From: Lacticaseibacillus yichunensis
Lineage (GTDB): Bacteria; Bacillota; Bacilli; Lactobacillales; Lactobacillaceae
Direction: 5' to 3'
Length of the DNA: 64,000 bases
Assembly: GCF_003946405.1 (NCBI RefSeq)
Contig: NZ_RHOG01000010.1
Span: forward strand, 1 to 64,000
Of this stretch, positions 8,226-17,719 are shown piece by piece (positions within the stretch are counted from its first letter, which is position 1; every line of letters begins with the position of its first letter). The notes under the pieces were generated by a model. The model was not told the origin of the DNA, ran no database searches, and saw only the letters and a program-made list of their open reading frames with translations. A program made the position numbers and the translations under genes.

Positions 8226-9029
8226 ATGATGGTGATCTTTTTGACAGTCAACCTTTTGAATATTCATCATGGCTACAATTTCCGTGACCTCGGCGGCTAT
8301 CACACGCAAGACGGCAAGACCCTGCGCGCGCATAAGTTGGTGCGGGCGGGCAAGTTGTCGGATCTGTCCGACCGCGACCTGAGTTATTTGGCGGAATATG
8401 GCGTGCGTGATGACGTCGATTTCCGTTCGCCAGATGAAAAAAAGATGGCGCCGGATCGTGTGCCAGAGGGAACCGTCTATCATTTTGACCCCGTTTTTCC
8501 ACATGATGAGACCAAGGTCAGCAAGTCCTGGGCGGAAGAGCAACAGGCGTTTTCGCTGGATGCGCTGGGCGGTCACAACAATATGATTCGCACGTACGGT
8601 GATATGATCGTCAATCCAACGTCGCAAAAAGCCTACCGCGCATTTTTCGACGTGCTGTTGGCCAATGAAAATAGTGGCCAGTCGGTGCTGTTTCATTGCT
8701 CAGCCGGCAAGGATCGAACGGGGATGGCGGCGGTATTTTTGCTGTCGGCTTTGGGTGTGGATGAGGCGACCATTCGCGCGGATTATCTGACGACCAATGA
8801 TTATGTGGGCGGCGCGCTACAGGCGGTGCTCGATAAGGCCAAAGCGGGCGGGGCGAACGCCAATATGTTGCAAGGGCTGACGGATCTGTGGGTGGCCAAG
8901 CCCGAGTATCTGGATACCGCGCTGGCAACGATCGACTCGCATTACGGCTCGATGGCGCAATACCTGCATCAGGCGTTGCAGCTGACCGGCGGCGAGTTGA
9001 AAGATTTGCGACAATTTTATCTGATCTAG
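8226..9029 (+). CDS. Tyrosine-protein phosphatase (Y_phosphatase3 family)
   Basis: A 267-residue cytoplasmic phosphatase of the family found in Lactobacillus and Listeria (LipA-like). The P-loop HCSAGKDRTG contains the nucleophile Cys158 and Arg164. The N-terminal NFRDLGGY motif is typical, as is FRSPDE near residue 66. Family members dephosphorylate phosphotyrosine and sometimes phosphoinositides. The start is uncertain: no ribosome site precedes the ATG at 8226, whereas a TTG at 8241 follows GGTGATC and would give the usual MTVNLLNIHHGYNFRDLGGY N-terminus. Confidence 0.9.
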   Translation: MMVIFLTVNLLNIHHGYNFRDLGGYHTQDGKTLRAHKLVRAGKLSDLSDRDLSYLAEYGVRDDVDFRSPDEKKMAPDRVPEGTVYHFDPVFPHDETKVSKSWAEEQQAFSLDALGGHNNMIRTYGDMIVNPTSQKAYRAFFDVLLANENSGQSVLFHCSAGKDRTGMAAVFLLSALGVDEATIRADYLTTNDYVGGALQAVLDKAKAGGANANMLQGLTDLWVAKPEYLDTALATIDSHYGSMAQYLHQALQLTGGELKDLRQFYLI

Positions 9030-9050
9030 TTTTGGTCGGTGCACAAAAAC

Positions 9051-9097
9051 AGGTCCTGGACGATTCTCACAATGAGGGCGGTTCAGGACCTATTTTC
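9051..9097 (+). terminator. Probable terminator after the phosphatase gene
   Basis: AGGTCCTG (9051-9058) pairs with CAGGACCT (9084-9091), with a long loop and a short ATTTT tail. Confidence 0.6.
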
Positions 9098-9119
9098 GTT
9101 GGCAAATCGATGGGAGTGA

Positions 9120-9851
9120 TCAGCGAACGCGCAAGCGCCGGTAAATGAGGCCCGCGCCAGCCGCGAACAGCGCGTCCAAAATCAGCAGTGCCAGGACGGC
9201 AAGCCATGGCGTGCTTGCTGTGCCGCCATTCGTCAAGCGGCGGACGAATAGGGCCAGCGCGTTGTCATTATTTGCCCAAAAGGCGGTGGTGCGGTTGATG
9301 AGCACCGCGATGGCAAGGACCAAGGCAACAACCACCCCGACGCTGGCGGCCAGATTGGCGCGGGTGCCAAGCGCGATCAGCTGGCCGAGCTGGAAAAAGA
9401 CGCCCAGCAAGAGCATTTCGAAGATAATGGTGGCTAAAACGGCAGGCGCGTTCAAGGTCCCTTTGTAGCCGAGCTCGATCAGCATCATCGACTGCCACCA
9501 GCCATGTGCAAAACCCGAGCCAGCTTGTAAGCTCATCACGAGGTTCCATATAGATTGGCCGGCCACGAGCAGAATGGTCTGCGGCAACCAGGTCAGCAGG
9601 GTGGCGCGCCACATGTTGCGGCGACTGATGCCATTTTGAAAGCCAAAATCAGCCCAGCCATTCACATGGCGGCAGATGATCAGCAAATACACAACGTTAA
9701 GACTGATCAGAGTACCGCCGGAAACGGCACCACCCATCTTGGTCAGGAGGAGGTTGAGCCCGGCTGTGAGGACCAGGATGGCGCCCCAGTAGATCAGCGC
9801 GCCAGGCAGGAGCGTTTGGAGCTGCACACGGATCAGCGTTTTTAGCTTCAT
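9120..9851 (-). CDS. ABC transporter membrane protein (second subunit)
   Basis: A 243-residue protein with about six hydrophobic segments and no other motif. It overlaps the preceding membrane gene by ATGA (9848-9851) and is the last gene of the GntR-ATPase-membrane-membrane operon. It resembles its neighbour in length, N-terminus (KVLVKYNLHTLLP compared with KTLIRVQLQTLLPG) and topology, suggesting duplication and a heterodimeric membrane domain. The substrate is unknown. Confidence 0.75.
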   Translation of the reverse strand: MKLKTLIRVQLQTLLPGALIYWGAILVLTAGLNLLLTKMGGAVSGGTLISLNVVYLLIICRHVNGWADFGFQNGISRRNMWRATLLTWLPQTILLVAGQSIWNLVMSLQAGSGFAHGWWQSMMLIELGYKGTLNAPAVLATIIFEMLLLGVFFQLGQLIALGTRANLAASVGVVVALVLAIAVLINRTTAFWANNDNALALFVRRLTNGGTASTPWLAVLALLILDALFAAGAGLIYRRLRVR

Positions 9852-10579
9852 GCGAGGCCCTTCTTTCCATTAACTGGCGCCGTTTGCACGCGGCGCACAA
9901 TGGCTGCCAACCAGGCAATCATCACGAGGCAGCTCAGCGCGGCCAGAATCAATTTGCCCAGATTCATCGCGGCAAAATTGCCGATCGCAGCGACCAATGG
10001 GGAAAACTGCGGCAACTGGCGAAGCAGGATGGCCAAAAGTACGAGCAGCGCCGCGCCGCCAGTCCAGACGAGGAAGATCAGGAGGGCCGTCCGCCGTTTA
10101 TTTTGGCCCAGCGACAGCAGGCCGCAGATGTAGCCAAAGGTCCCAAGCGCCAGATCGAGAAGCCAGTTCATGAGCACCTGGCTCGTCAGTGGCATGCTTG
10201 CTGTGAGGCGAAAGACTGAGGCGCCTTGAGTGGCAACGGGGTTTGTTGCCGTTCCCGTGAGAAGCCAATTTTGAAGCGGCGCAATAAATAGTTGTGTCAG
10301 TGCCCCGCATGCCGCAATCACCAGCAAAGTGATGAGCGCGGCCTTGCGCAGCTGTGGCCTGATCATGCTATTTTGAAACGCGAAGTCGGGATTGGCCATG
10401 CCCAGCACAAAGGGATAGGCGAAGACCAGCCCCCAGACAAAATAGGTAAGCGTCTCGGTACTATTGAAATGCATGACGTGGGCGGTGAGCCAACTGAACA
10501 CTAGGACGACCAGCAGGAGGGCCAGAGTGGTCGGCAACAGGGTATGTAAGTTGTATTTGACCAGCACCTTAACTCTCAT
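9848..10579 (-). CDS. ABC transporter membrane protein (first subunit)
   Basis: A 243-residue protein with about six membrane segments. It overlaps the upstream ATPase gene by 11 bases and the following paralogue by 4, so the three genes are translationally coupled. Operons of this form (YtrA-type GntR, ATPase, membrane proteins) export or sense cell-envelope antibiotics in Bacillota; that role is inferred from context. Confidence 0.78.
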   Translation of the reverse strand: MRVKVLVKYNLHTLLPTTLALLLVVLVFSWLTAHVMHFNSTETLTYFVWGLVFAYPFVLGMANPDFAFQNSMIRPQLRKAALITLLVIAACGALTQLFIAPLQNWLLTGTATNPVATQGASVFRLTASMPLTSQVLMNWLLDLALGTFGYICGLLSLGQNKRRTALLIFLVWTGGAALLVLLAILLRQLPQFSPLVAAIGNFAAMNLGKLILAALSCLVMIAWLAAIVRRVQTAPVNGKKGLA

Positions 10580-11441
10580 GAGAACCTTCCTCCTCTCTGG
10601 TCAGTTCGATGAACAGTTGCTGGAGATTCATTGCCTCCATGGTGACGCCAGCCGGCAGCGGTTTTTCAAGTGGGGCGTCCAAGGTGTAGGCCGCCAGCAT
10701 GCCGCCCAACGCGGTAGTGCGCAACACTTTCACATCTGCGAGCCAGTCGCGGACCGTGGCGGCGGGGCCGGTGATCATTTTCCCGCGCTGGCGCAATTCG
10801 TCGGCGTCCTGGTCAAGCGTCACGACCCCGCGCTCGATCACCACGACCTGGTTGACCAGTTGGCTGATTTCTTCTATTAAGTGGGTGGCAATGACGAAAG
10901 TACGCGGCCGGTCAGTGAAGGTGGCCATCAATTCCTGGTAAAAAAGGTGGCGGTTGGGGGCGTCGAGGCCGAGCACTGGTTCATCCAACAAGACGAAATC
11001 GCATGGTACGCAAAGCGCCACAATCAGTTTCACCAGCGTTTTGTACCCGGTCGAGAGGCGCGACAGCCGGCTGGTCGTGTCGACATGGAAAACAGAGACG
11101 AGATGCGCGGCCAGGGCATCGTCAAAGCCGCCATACAATTGCTTGGTAATCTTGAAGACCCAGCTGACTTTTTGCTCGGCTGGATAAAGCATCTCGGCGC
11201 TCATGAGAAAAATGCGATTCTGCGCCGCTTCATTATCAACGACGGAGGCGCCGTCCAGGGTGATCTGGCCGCGGTCAGCCAGCAGCCGGTTATTGATCAG
11301 GCGAAGCAGGGTGCTTTTCCCGACGCCGTTGCGGCCGAGCAATCCATAGATTTGGCCATCCGTGAAGGTCACATTGATGCCGTTCAACACATTTTTGCGG
11401 CCAAAATGCTTGGCCACGTTTGTCACTTTCAACTCAGTCAT
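10569..11441 (-). CDS. ABC transporter ATP-binding protein
   Basis: A 290-residue nucleotide-binding subunit. Walker A GRNGVGKST is near residue 36 and Walker B FVLLDEP near 156; the signature is the non-standard LSTGYKT, as in YtrB/CcmA-like drug and lantibiotic ABC proteins. The H-loop is ATHLIEE. The C-terminal 80 residues form an accessory domain. It lies in a 4-gene operon, overlapping its repressor gene by 4 bases. Confidence 0.9.
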   Translation of the reverse strand: MTELKVTNVAKHFGRKNVLNGINVTFTDGQIYGLLGRNGVGKSTLLRLINNRLLADRGQITLDGASVVDNEAAQNRIFLMSAEMLYPAEQKVSWVFKITKQLYGGFDDALAAHLVSVFHVDTTSRLSRLSTGYKTLVKLIVALCVPCDFVLLDEPVLGLDAPNRHLFYQELMATFTDRPRTFVIATHLIEEISQLVNQVVVIERGVVTLDQDADELRQRGKMITGPAATVRDWLADVKVLRTTALGGMLAAYTLDAPLEKPLPAGVTMEAMNLQQLFIELTREEEGSHES

Positions 11442-11818
11442 TTTGCATACCCCTTTTCGATCGCCGTTAATAATTCCGTTTTGCTGATGTGTAGCGCGCG
11501 GGCCTGGGTCACCAGCGCTGTCACTTGCTCGCTGTAAAAAAGATCTTTGCTTTGCCGCACCAGTTGCGCCTGGGCGCCAGGGGTGACGAACATCCCGAGG
11601 CCGCGCCGTTTTTCAATCAACCCATTATCGACCAAGATATTCATCCCCTTTAACACCGTTGCGGGATTCAGTTGATATTCCCGCGCAACCTGGGTCGTGG
11701 AGGGAATCTGTGTCTCTTCCGCAAACGCGCCGCTCAAGATTCCGTCCGCAAACGCATCGGCGATCTGTTGATAAAGCGGCGTGAGACTCTCTGCATCAAA
11801 GTGCACGCGTGCCACCAT
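11438..11818 (-). CDS. GntR-family (YtrA subfamily) transcriptional regulator
   Basis: A 126-residue regulator: an N-terminal GntR winged helix (LYQQIADAFADGILSGAF, then STTQVAREYQLNPATVLKGMN) and a short C-terminal dimer helix instead of a ligand domain, which defines the YtrA branch. First gene of the ABC operon. It probably represses the operon from the GGTTAGTT/AACTAACC dyad upstream. Confidence 0.9.
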   Translation of the reverse strand: MVARVHFDAESLTPLYQQIADAFADGILSGAFAEETQIPSTTQVAREYQLNPATVLKGMNILVDNGLIEKRRGLGMFVTPGAQAQLVRQSKDLFYSEQVTALVTQARALHISKTELLTAIEKGYAK

Positions 11819-11853
11819 CCTTTCGTGTGAGTTGGTTATTCGGTTAGTTGTTT

Positions 11854-11877
11854 GGTTAGTTGCATGAGTAACTAACC
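11854..11877. promoter_or_regulatory. Candidate YtrA-type operator
   Basis: GGTTAGTT (11854-11861) and AACTAACC (11870-11877) form a perfect dyad with an 8-base centre, 36 bases upstream of the GntR gene. Two further GGTTA half sites lie between it and the gene (near 11834 and 11842). Confidence 0.6.
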
Positions 11878-11973
11878 GACAACGAAACTATACGGCCTTG
11901 GGGCGGGGGTGTCAACAAGAATATTTGAAAAGCGGGCCTGCCACCCCTCAGTGCTCGGCTTTGCATCCTTTGC

Positions 11974-12094
11974 AGTTGGGCTCCGGCTCGCATGGTGGAA
12001 ACATCTAGGCGTCTTAGGCACTCGGTGGCAAGGAGCGCCACCAAGCACCTGAGCCGACCTAGCTGTTCCACCATCCCGCGAGCCTCCGCACCCT
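11974..12094 (-). repeat. Hairpin repeat copy R3
   Basis: A complete reverse-oriented copy in the gap between divergent operons. ATGGTGGAA (11992-12000) pairs with TTCCACCAT (12066-12074), where R2 has GGGG/CCCC; the outer stem is GCTCGC/GCGAGC. Both arms changed together. The rest of the 350-base gap holds the GntR operator and the ribosome site of the exporter. Confidence 0.8.
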
Positions 12095-12168
12095 TTTCCA
12101 AAACACTTGCTCATATTAATTGTTTCATATAACATGGAAGGACTGAATCGATTTGAAGGAGGCACGTG

Positions 12169-13890
12169 ATGAAGGTCTTGGTCCCGTATCTAAAGCGCTA
12201 CCGCAAGGACGGTGTGTTTGCGACACTCAGCGTATTGGTGCTGGTGTTTGCGACACTTTGGCAGCCGCGCTTGCTGCAGGTGGTCATGGAAGCAATCTTG
12301 AAGAATGACAAGCATGCGGTGCTGGTCAACGGCATTTGGCTATTGGTCCTTGCCGCGGTGGGCATTGTGGCCGGTATTTTGAATACCGTTTATTCGGCGC
12401 GGGTCGCATTGGGTGTGGCCACAGATCTGCGCGCCGATCTTTATGCCAAGGTCCAGACGCTGGCGTATGCGGACATTGAAAAATTCTCTGCCTCCAACCT
12501 TGTCGTTCGGATGACCAATGACATCAACCAGGTCCAGCAGATCGTCATGGCCTTTTTCCAGCAGGTGACGCGCATTCCGCTGCTTTTTCTCGGCGCCTTT
12601 GCACTGGCGTTGACGACGATGCCGGAGCAGTGGTGGGTGATCATTGCGATGATGGTGATCATCATCGGGGTGTCCCTGGTCGCGTTTCGGCGAATGGGGA
12701 AGTATTTTGCCCAGACCCAGATGGACATCGAGAAGGTCAACACACTGGCTCGCGAAAACTTGATGGGTATTCGCGTGGTGAAATCGTTTGTCCAGGAGCC
12801 AACCGAGATCAAGAAGTTCTCGGCGGCCTCTGACCGGTTGACCGACGTGACCGCGCGCATCGGCTATCTGTTTGCCGTGTTGATGCCGGCCTTTTTCATG
12901 ACGGCAAATCTCGCGATCGGCGTTTCGGTCTTCTTGGTCGGCCAAAGTATCACCGTCCATCCGACTTATTTGGCGGCAATCACCAGTTTTATCTCCTATC
13001 TCAATCAGATCTTGTTTGCCGTGATCAACGGGGGCTTCATGCTGACATTTGCGTCCCGCGCGCTGGTCTCTTTGGGGCGGTTGCGTGAGGTGTTTGACAC
13101 CCAGCCGAGCATGGCTTATCCGACGACGGGCGAGGTGGCCGATCTGCCGGGTGACATCACTTTCGACCATGTCACCTTCACGTATCCAGGCGACGCCGCC
13201 CCAACGCTCAAGGATGTCAGTTTCTCCGTGAAGGCTGGGCAAATGGTCGGCATCGTTGGCGCAACGGGTTCGGGCAAGACGACGCTGGCCCAGCTGATTG
13301 CCCGGCTGTATGATCCGGATACGGGGACGGTCCGCATCGGTGGGGTGGATGTGCGCGACCTACCGGAAAAAACGATCCGCAATACCGTCGCCTATGTGCT
13401 TCAACGCTCGACCCTGTTTTCCGGCACCATTGCTGGGAATCTGAAACAGGTCCAGCCGAGTGCGACCTTACCGCGGATGCAGTGGGCGGCCGGCATTGCG
13501 CAGGCGGCGGAGTTCATCGATCTTCTGCCAGACGCTTATGACGCGCCAGTCGAAGAGCGCTCTGCGAATTTTTCCGGCGGGCAAAAGCAGCGCCTGTCGA
13601 TCACGCGCGGGGTCATTGCTGATCCTGAGATTCTGATTCTGGACGATGCCACCTCGGCGCTGGATGCGCGCTCTGAAAAATTGGTGCAGGAAGCGCTGGA
13701 CCGTGAGCTCACCTCGACCACGGTGGTGTGTATCGCCGAAAAAATCAGCTCGATTCTGCGCGCCGATGAGATCTTAGTGCTGGACGATGGCGCGCTGGTC
13801 GGCGTGGGGACACATCATGAGCTGGTCCGCAACAATCCTGTCTATCAAGAGATCTATGCCACCCAAAAGGCACGAGAGGAGGGCATCTGA
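12169..13890 (+). CDS. Heterodimeric ABC multidrug exporter, subunit 1 (degenerate-site half)
   Basis: A 573-residue half transporter: six membrane segments (1-300) fused to an ATPase domain. Walker A is GATGSGKTT and the signature NFSGGQKQR is canonical, but Walker B ends in LDDATSALD (Asp in place of the catalytic Glu) and the H-loop reads IAEKIS (His replaced by Glu). That pattern marks the non-catalytic member of LmrCD/BmrCD-type pairs. The ATG at 12169 is preferred over a GTG 3 bases earlier because AAGGAGG is then 6 bases away. Its stop overlaps the next start. Confidence 0.92.
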   Translation: MKVLVPYLKRYRKDGVFATLSVLVLVFATLWQPRLLQVVMEAILKNDKHAVLVNGIWLLVLAAVGIVAGILNTVYSARVALGVATDLRADLYAKVQTLAYADIEKFSASNLVVRMTNDINQVQQIVMAFFQQVTRIPLLFLGAFALALTTMPEQWWVIIAMMVIIIGVSLVAFRRMGKYFAQTQMDIEKVNTLARENLMGIRVVKSFVQEPTEIKKFSAASDRLTDVTARIGYLFAVLMPAFFMTANLAIGVSVFLVGQSITVHPTYLAAITSFISYLNQILFAVINGGFMLTFASRALVSLGRLREVFDTQPSMAYPTTGEVADLPGDITFDHVTFTYPGDAAPTLKDVSFSVKAGQMVGIVGATGSGKTTLAQLIARLYDPDTGTVRIGGVDVRDLPEKTIRNTVAYVLQRSTLFSGTIAGNLKQVQPSATLPRMQWAAGIAQAAEFIDLLPDAYDAPVEERSANFSGGQKQRLSITRGVIADPEILILDDATSALDARSEKLVQEALDRELTSTTVVCIAEKISSILRADEILVLDDGALVGVGTHHELVRNNPVYQEIYATQKAREEGI

Positions 13891-15671
13891 TGAAGGACTT
13901 GAAAAATGCCGGGCGCTATTATGCCCATTACTTCAAGAAATATCGGCTGGGCTTTCTCGTGGCCTCCTTGATGATCGCCTTTTCCACTTGGTGCATTGTC
14001 GTCGCCCCGACCTATCTTGGTGAGGCGGTCAAGGAATTGACCAGTTACTTGCAGCTGTGGGGAAATCCAGCGACGCGGGCCACGGCTAACTTTGACGCGT
14101 TTCACCGGACCTTGATCATTTATATTTTGCTGTACGTTGGGGACGCGAGCACGATCTTCATCGCCAGCCTGATCTTCGCCCGAATCTCCGCGTTTGCGAC
14201 GGGCACGATGCGCATTGGCCTTTTCCGCAAGATGCAGCGGATGCGCGTGCAGTATTTTGACCGCCACTCAGATGGGGATATTTTGGCGCGGTATACGTCT
14301 GACCTGGACAATATTTTCAACGCGATGAATCAAGCGCTGCTGGAAGTCTTTTTGGCCGTGGCCCAATTCGTCGGCATCTTGATCATGATGTTTCGTGAAA
14401 ATACGACCCTGGCCTGGGTCACGATGGCGTCGACGCCGATCGCGCTGATCGTGGCGGCCTTCGTGATGAAAAAAGCCGGCACCACCGTCGATCGCCAGCA
14501 GGATGATATCGGGCGGTTGAACGGGTACATCAACGAGCAGATCACGGGCCAAAAGGTGATTATCACAAACGGTCTGCAACAGGATTCCGTCCGCGGATTC
14601 CAGGGGTACAACGAAACGGTGCGTAAGTCCGCCTTGAGTGGGCAGATCTGGTCCGGTATCTTGAACCCGTTGATGCAGGGGATGTCGCTGCTCAATTTGG
14701 CGATCGTCATTTTCGTCGGCTCGTGGCTCGCGCTGAGCGGCACAATGTCGCAAGGCGCGGCGCTGGCGCTGGTCGTGGTGTTCGTCAATTACGCCTCGCA
14801 GTATTACCAGCCGATCATTTCGCTGACCAGTTTGTATGGCATGATTCAGTTAGCAATCACCGGGGCGCGGCGCATCGATGAGGTGCGAAGCCAACCGGAT
14901 GAGACGCGACCGGTGAACGGAAAAGACCTCACTGGTATCGATCATGATTTAGTGCTCGACGATGTCCACTTCAGTTATTTGCCGGGCAAAGAGATTCTGC
15001 ACGGGGTCTCCTTGCAGGTGGCAAAAGGTGAGATGGTGGCGCTGGTTGGGCCAACGGGGTCGGGAAAAACCACGGTGATGAACCTGCTGAATCGCTTCTA
15101 TGATGTCGATTCGGGCGCGATCTTGTTTGATGGCACGGATGTCCGTGAGTTTGACCTGACGGCGCTGCGGGCGCATGTGGGGATCGTGTTGCAGGATCCG
15201 CAGCTTTTCACCGGCACGATCGCCGATAACATTCGCTATGGCGACCCGGAGGCTTCCATGGCGCGCGTGATCGACGCGGCCAAGCAGGCAAACATCCATG
15301 AGTTCATTGAAAGTCTGCCGGAAGGGTACGAGACCACGGTGTCGGATGAGCAAAGCGTCTTTTCCGCCGGGCAAAAACAGTTGATGTCGATCGCCCGCAC
15401 GATCTTGACGGATCCACAGTTGCTCATTCTCGATGAGGCCACCTCAAATGTCGACACGGTGACCGAAGCTAAGATACAGGCCGCGATGGACAATGTGATC
15501 GCCGGCCGCACGAGTTTTGTCATCGCGCACCGCCTTAAGACGATCTTGAACGCTGACAAGATCATTGTGTTGAAGGACGGTACCATCATCGAAGAGGGCA
15601 GCCACGATGCGCTACTCAAGGAAAACGGCTTTTATGCCGAGCTGTATCACAACCAGATGGTGTTTGAATAG
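13890..15671 (+). CDS. Heterodimeric ABC multidrug exporter, subunit 2 (catalytic half)
   Basis: A 593-residue half transporter. Walker A GPTGSGKTT, intact Walker B LILDEATS and H-loop IAHRLK, but a degenerate signature FSAGQKQ. Combined with subunit 1, one ATP site is consensus and the other degenerate, as established for LmrCD, BmrCD and TM287/288. The start overlaps the upstream stop (TGATGA), so translation is coupled. Likely exports hydrophobic drugs or lipids; substrate not predictable. Confidence 0.93.
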   Translation: MKDLKNAGRYYAHYFKKYRLGFLVASLMIAFSTWCIVVAPTYLGEAVKELTSYLQLWGNPATRATANFDAFHRTLIIYILLYVGDASTIFIASLIFARISAFATGTMRIGLFRKMQRMRVQYFDRHSDGDILARYTSDLDNIFNAMNQALLEVFLAVAQFVGILIMMFRENTTLAWVTMASTPIALIVAAFVMKKAGTTVDRQQDDIGRLNGYINEQITGQKVIITNGLQQDSVRGFQGYNETVRKSALSGQIWSGILNPLMQGMSLLNLAIVIFVGSWLALSGTMSQGAALALVVVFVNYASQYYQPIISLTSLYGMIQLAITGARRIDEVRSQPDETRPVNGKDLTGIDHDLVLDDVHFSYLPGKEILHGVSLQVAKGEMVALVGPTGSGKTTVMNLLNRFYDVDSGAILFDGTDVREFDLTALRAHVGIVLQDPQLFTGTIADNIRYGDPEASMARVIDAAKQANIHEFIESLPEGYETTVSDEQSVFSAGQKQLMSIARTILTDPQLLILDEATSNVDTVTEAKIQAAMDNVIAGRTSFVIAHRLKTILNADKIIVLKDGTIIEEGSHDALLKENGFYAELYHNQMVFE

Positions 15672-15683
15672 GAACTGACTCTG

Positions 15684-15712
15684 AAACCGACCGCGCTTGG
15701 GCCGGTTTTTTT
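15684..15712 (+). terminator. Terminator of the exporter operon
   Basis: AAACCG (15684-15689) pairs with CGGTTT (15703-15708), ending in a run of T. Short stem. Confidence 0.65.
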
Positions 15713-15804
15713 GTGCAGGGGCGAGCTGGCGGGAGCGCCCGCAACACCTGGACCAATTTTGCTGAACGCAAAGATGAAAAGCTGGTGATAAAACGTGTGA
15801 ACGC

Positions 15805-15833
15805 TTGCCAGTCAGCTTACTTTTTATTAGAAT
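15805..15833 (+). promoter_or_regulatory. Promoter of the MetA-like/cysK operon
   Basis: TTGCCA (15805-15810), a 17-base spacer and TAGAAT (15828-15833). The gap before it shows no recognisable S-box, T-box or CymR-like site. Confidence 0.6.
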
Positions 15834-15863
15834 ATAACTATTAACTGGAAAGGAGGATGGTCG

Positions 15864-16676
15864 ATGCGTGCACTAAAGATCGGGATTTTGAACGTGATGC
15901 ATGATAAGCTGGCGACGAACCAGCGGCTCCGCAATGCCCTGACGGCTAGCGGGTTGCCCGTTGAGTTACACTTTTATTACCCAACGCAACATTATCAAGA
16001 CCGGCCCGTACCAGAGGCAGTGAGTGCGATCTTGCAGCCCCTGGATCTGGCGCTTGCCGCCGACATGGATGGCTTCATCATCACCGGTGCGCCCATTGAG
16101 ACCATCGCCTTCGATGATGTGACTTACATCGAGGAGCTCCGGGCGTTGCTGGCGACGTTGGACCAGCACCATGTGACCCAGCTCTACTTGTGTTGGGGCG
16201 CCATGGCAGCCCTTGACTATTTTTATAAAATTCGCAAAGATATTTTGCCTCACAAATTATTCGGCGTGTATCCACAGAAGATTCGCATGCAAACACCGTT
16301 GTTGACAGGTCTGCGAGACGGCTTTACAGCCCCTCATGCCCGCTATGCGGAAATGAACCAAGCACAGATCGCGCGCGACCCGGATCTTACCGTTGCCGCC
16401 ACCACGGTGAACGACGAGTTATTCCTAGTCGAAAACGCGGCGCGGCGTCAGACATTTTTGTTTGCGCATCTGGAATACGGCCGGTTAGGGTTGATGCAGG
16501 AATACGAACGCGAAGTCGCGGCGCATCCCGAGCGGACTTACCGCAAGCCGGAAAATTATTTTGCTGACCCTGCTGCGATGTGCGGCCCAGAGTTTTCATG
16601 GGCGGACACCCAGCGTCTGTTTTTCGCCAATTGGCTGACACGGGTCCAAGAACCAGTCGCCATGACGGAACACTGA
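15864..16676 (+). CDS. MetA/HTS-family O-acyltransferase (homoserine or serine)
   Basis: A 270-residue class-I-glutamine-amidotransferase-like enzyme. The catalytic Cys110 is in [10 protein letters not shown], and His202 with Glu204 is in AHLEYG, equivalent to the Cys-His-Glu triad of MetA. Classical MetA is about 300 residues and acylates homoserine; short MetA-like proteins beside cysK in lactobacilli are suspected to make O-acetylserine. The gene ends 14 bases before cysK, so a joint role in cysteine synthesis is favoured. AAAGGAGG is the ribosome site. Confidence 0.85.
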   Translation: MRALKIGILNVMHDKLATNQRLRNALTASGLPVELHFYYPTQHYQDRPVPEAVSAILQPLDLALAADMDGFIITGAPIETIAFDDVTYIEELRALLATLDQHHVTQLYLCWGAMAALDYFYKIRKDILPHKLFGVYPQKIRMQTPLLTGLRDGFTAPHARYAEMNQAQIARDPDLTVAATTVNDELFLVENAARRQTFLFAHLEYGRLGLMQEYEREVAAHPERTYRKPENYFADPAAMCGPEFSWADTQRLFFANWLTRVQEPVAMTEH

Positions 16677-16690
16677 AAGGAGTTTTTATC

Positions 16691-17608
16691 ATGATCGCAA
16701 ATTCAATCACTGAACTGATCGGCAACACCCCATTATTGAAATTGAACCGCGTCGTGCCGGAAGGGGCCGCGGATGTTTTGGTCAAGCTCGAGTTCTTCAA
16801 CCCGGGTGGTTCGGTCAAGGACCGAATCGGCCTGGCGATGATTGAAGCCGCTGAGCAAAGCGGCCAGTTGCAGCCGGGTGGGACGATCATTGAGCCGACG
16901 TCTGGCAACACGGGCATCGGGCTGTCGCTGGTCGCCGCCGCCAAGGGGTATCATTTGATCATCACGATGCCAGAGACCATGAGTGTCGAGCGCCGCGCGA
17001 TCATTCAGGGCTATGGCACCGAGTTGATCTTGACGCCTGGCGCCGAGGGGATGCCTGGCGCGATCAAGAAGGCGGAAACGCTGGCCAAGGAGAATGGTTA
17101 TTTTCTGCCAATGCAGTTTGCCAATCCTGCGAACCCCGATGTGCATGCGCACACGACCGGGCAGGAGATTCTCAAGGCGTTGGGCGGCAAGGCGCCGGAT
17201 GCCTTTGTCGCGGGGGTCGGCACTGGTGGGACTTTGACCGGGGTTGGGCGCGCGCTTCGCAAGGCGGACAAGGACGTTCAGATCTATGCGCTTGAGGCGG
17301 CTGAGTCCCCGATGCTCAAGGAAGGCCACGGCGGTAAGCATAAGATTCAAGGCATTTCCGCGGGCTTCATTCCGGAGGTCCTGGATACGAATCTGTATAA
17401 CGGTATCGTTGAGGTCACCTCTGATCAGGCGATTCAGATGGCGCAACAGGTCAGCCGTGAAGAAGGCTTCCTGCCGGGTATTTCCGCTGGCGCAAACATC
17501 TTCGGCGCCATCGAGCTTGCCAAGAAACTCGGTGCGGGGCACACGGTCGTCACCGTTGCGCCGGATAATGGGGAACGCTACCTGTCCACAGATCTGTTTA
17601 AGTTCTGA
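16691..17608 (+). CDS. cysK: Cysteine synthase (O-acetylserine sulfhydrylase)
   Basis: A 305-residue PLP enzyme. The PLP lysine is Lys43 in [15 protein letters not shown] binds substrate and phosphate, and GTGGTLTG is the PLP phosphate loop. Converts O-acetylserine and sulfide to cysteine. Length and motifs match CysK. The ATG at 16691 follows GAAAGGAG; an upstream frame extension overlaps the acyltransferase gene and is rejected. Second gene of the operon. Confidence 0.93.
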   Translation: MIANSITELIGNTPLLKLNRVVPEGAADVLVKLEFFNPGGSVKDRIGLAMIEAAEQSGQLQPGGTIIEPTSGNTGIGLSLVAAAKGYHLIITMPETMSVERRAIIQGYGTELILTPGAEGMPGAIKKAETLAKENGYFLPMQFANPANPDVHAHTTGQEILKALGGKAPDAFVAGVGTGGTLTGVGRALRKADKDVQIYALEAAESPMLKEGHGGKHKIQGISAGFIPEVLDTNLYNGIVEVTSDQAIQMAQQVSREEGFLPGISAGANIFGAIELAKKLGAGHTVVTVAPDNGERYLSTDLFKF

Positions 17609-17719
17609 TCAGTGATTGCTGGGCCGGTGCCCGAACGTTAGGGTGCTGGCGAAGATCTGCAGAAAGTTGTGACTAAAAATTCGGGCGTTGTCACAATCAA
17701 CATCAAAAATTTTAGACCC

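Noticed and set aside
12340-13242. A 300-codon minus-strand frame inside the ABC exporter gene
   Set aside because: The translation is low-complexity, rich in His/Asp/Arg and Gln, with no domain; the plus-strand exporter motifs are unambiguous.
15672-15863. S-box or T-box before the MetA-like/cysK operon
   Set aside because: Neither the S-box conserved core nor a T-box GGTGG motif is present; only a simple promoter is visible.
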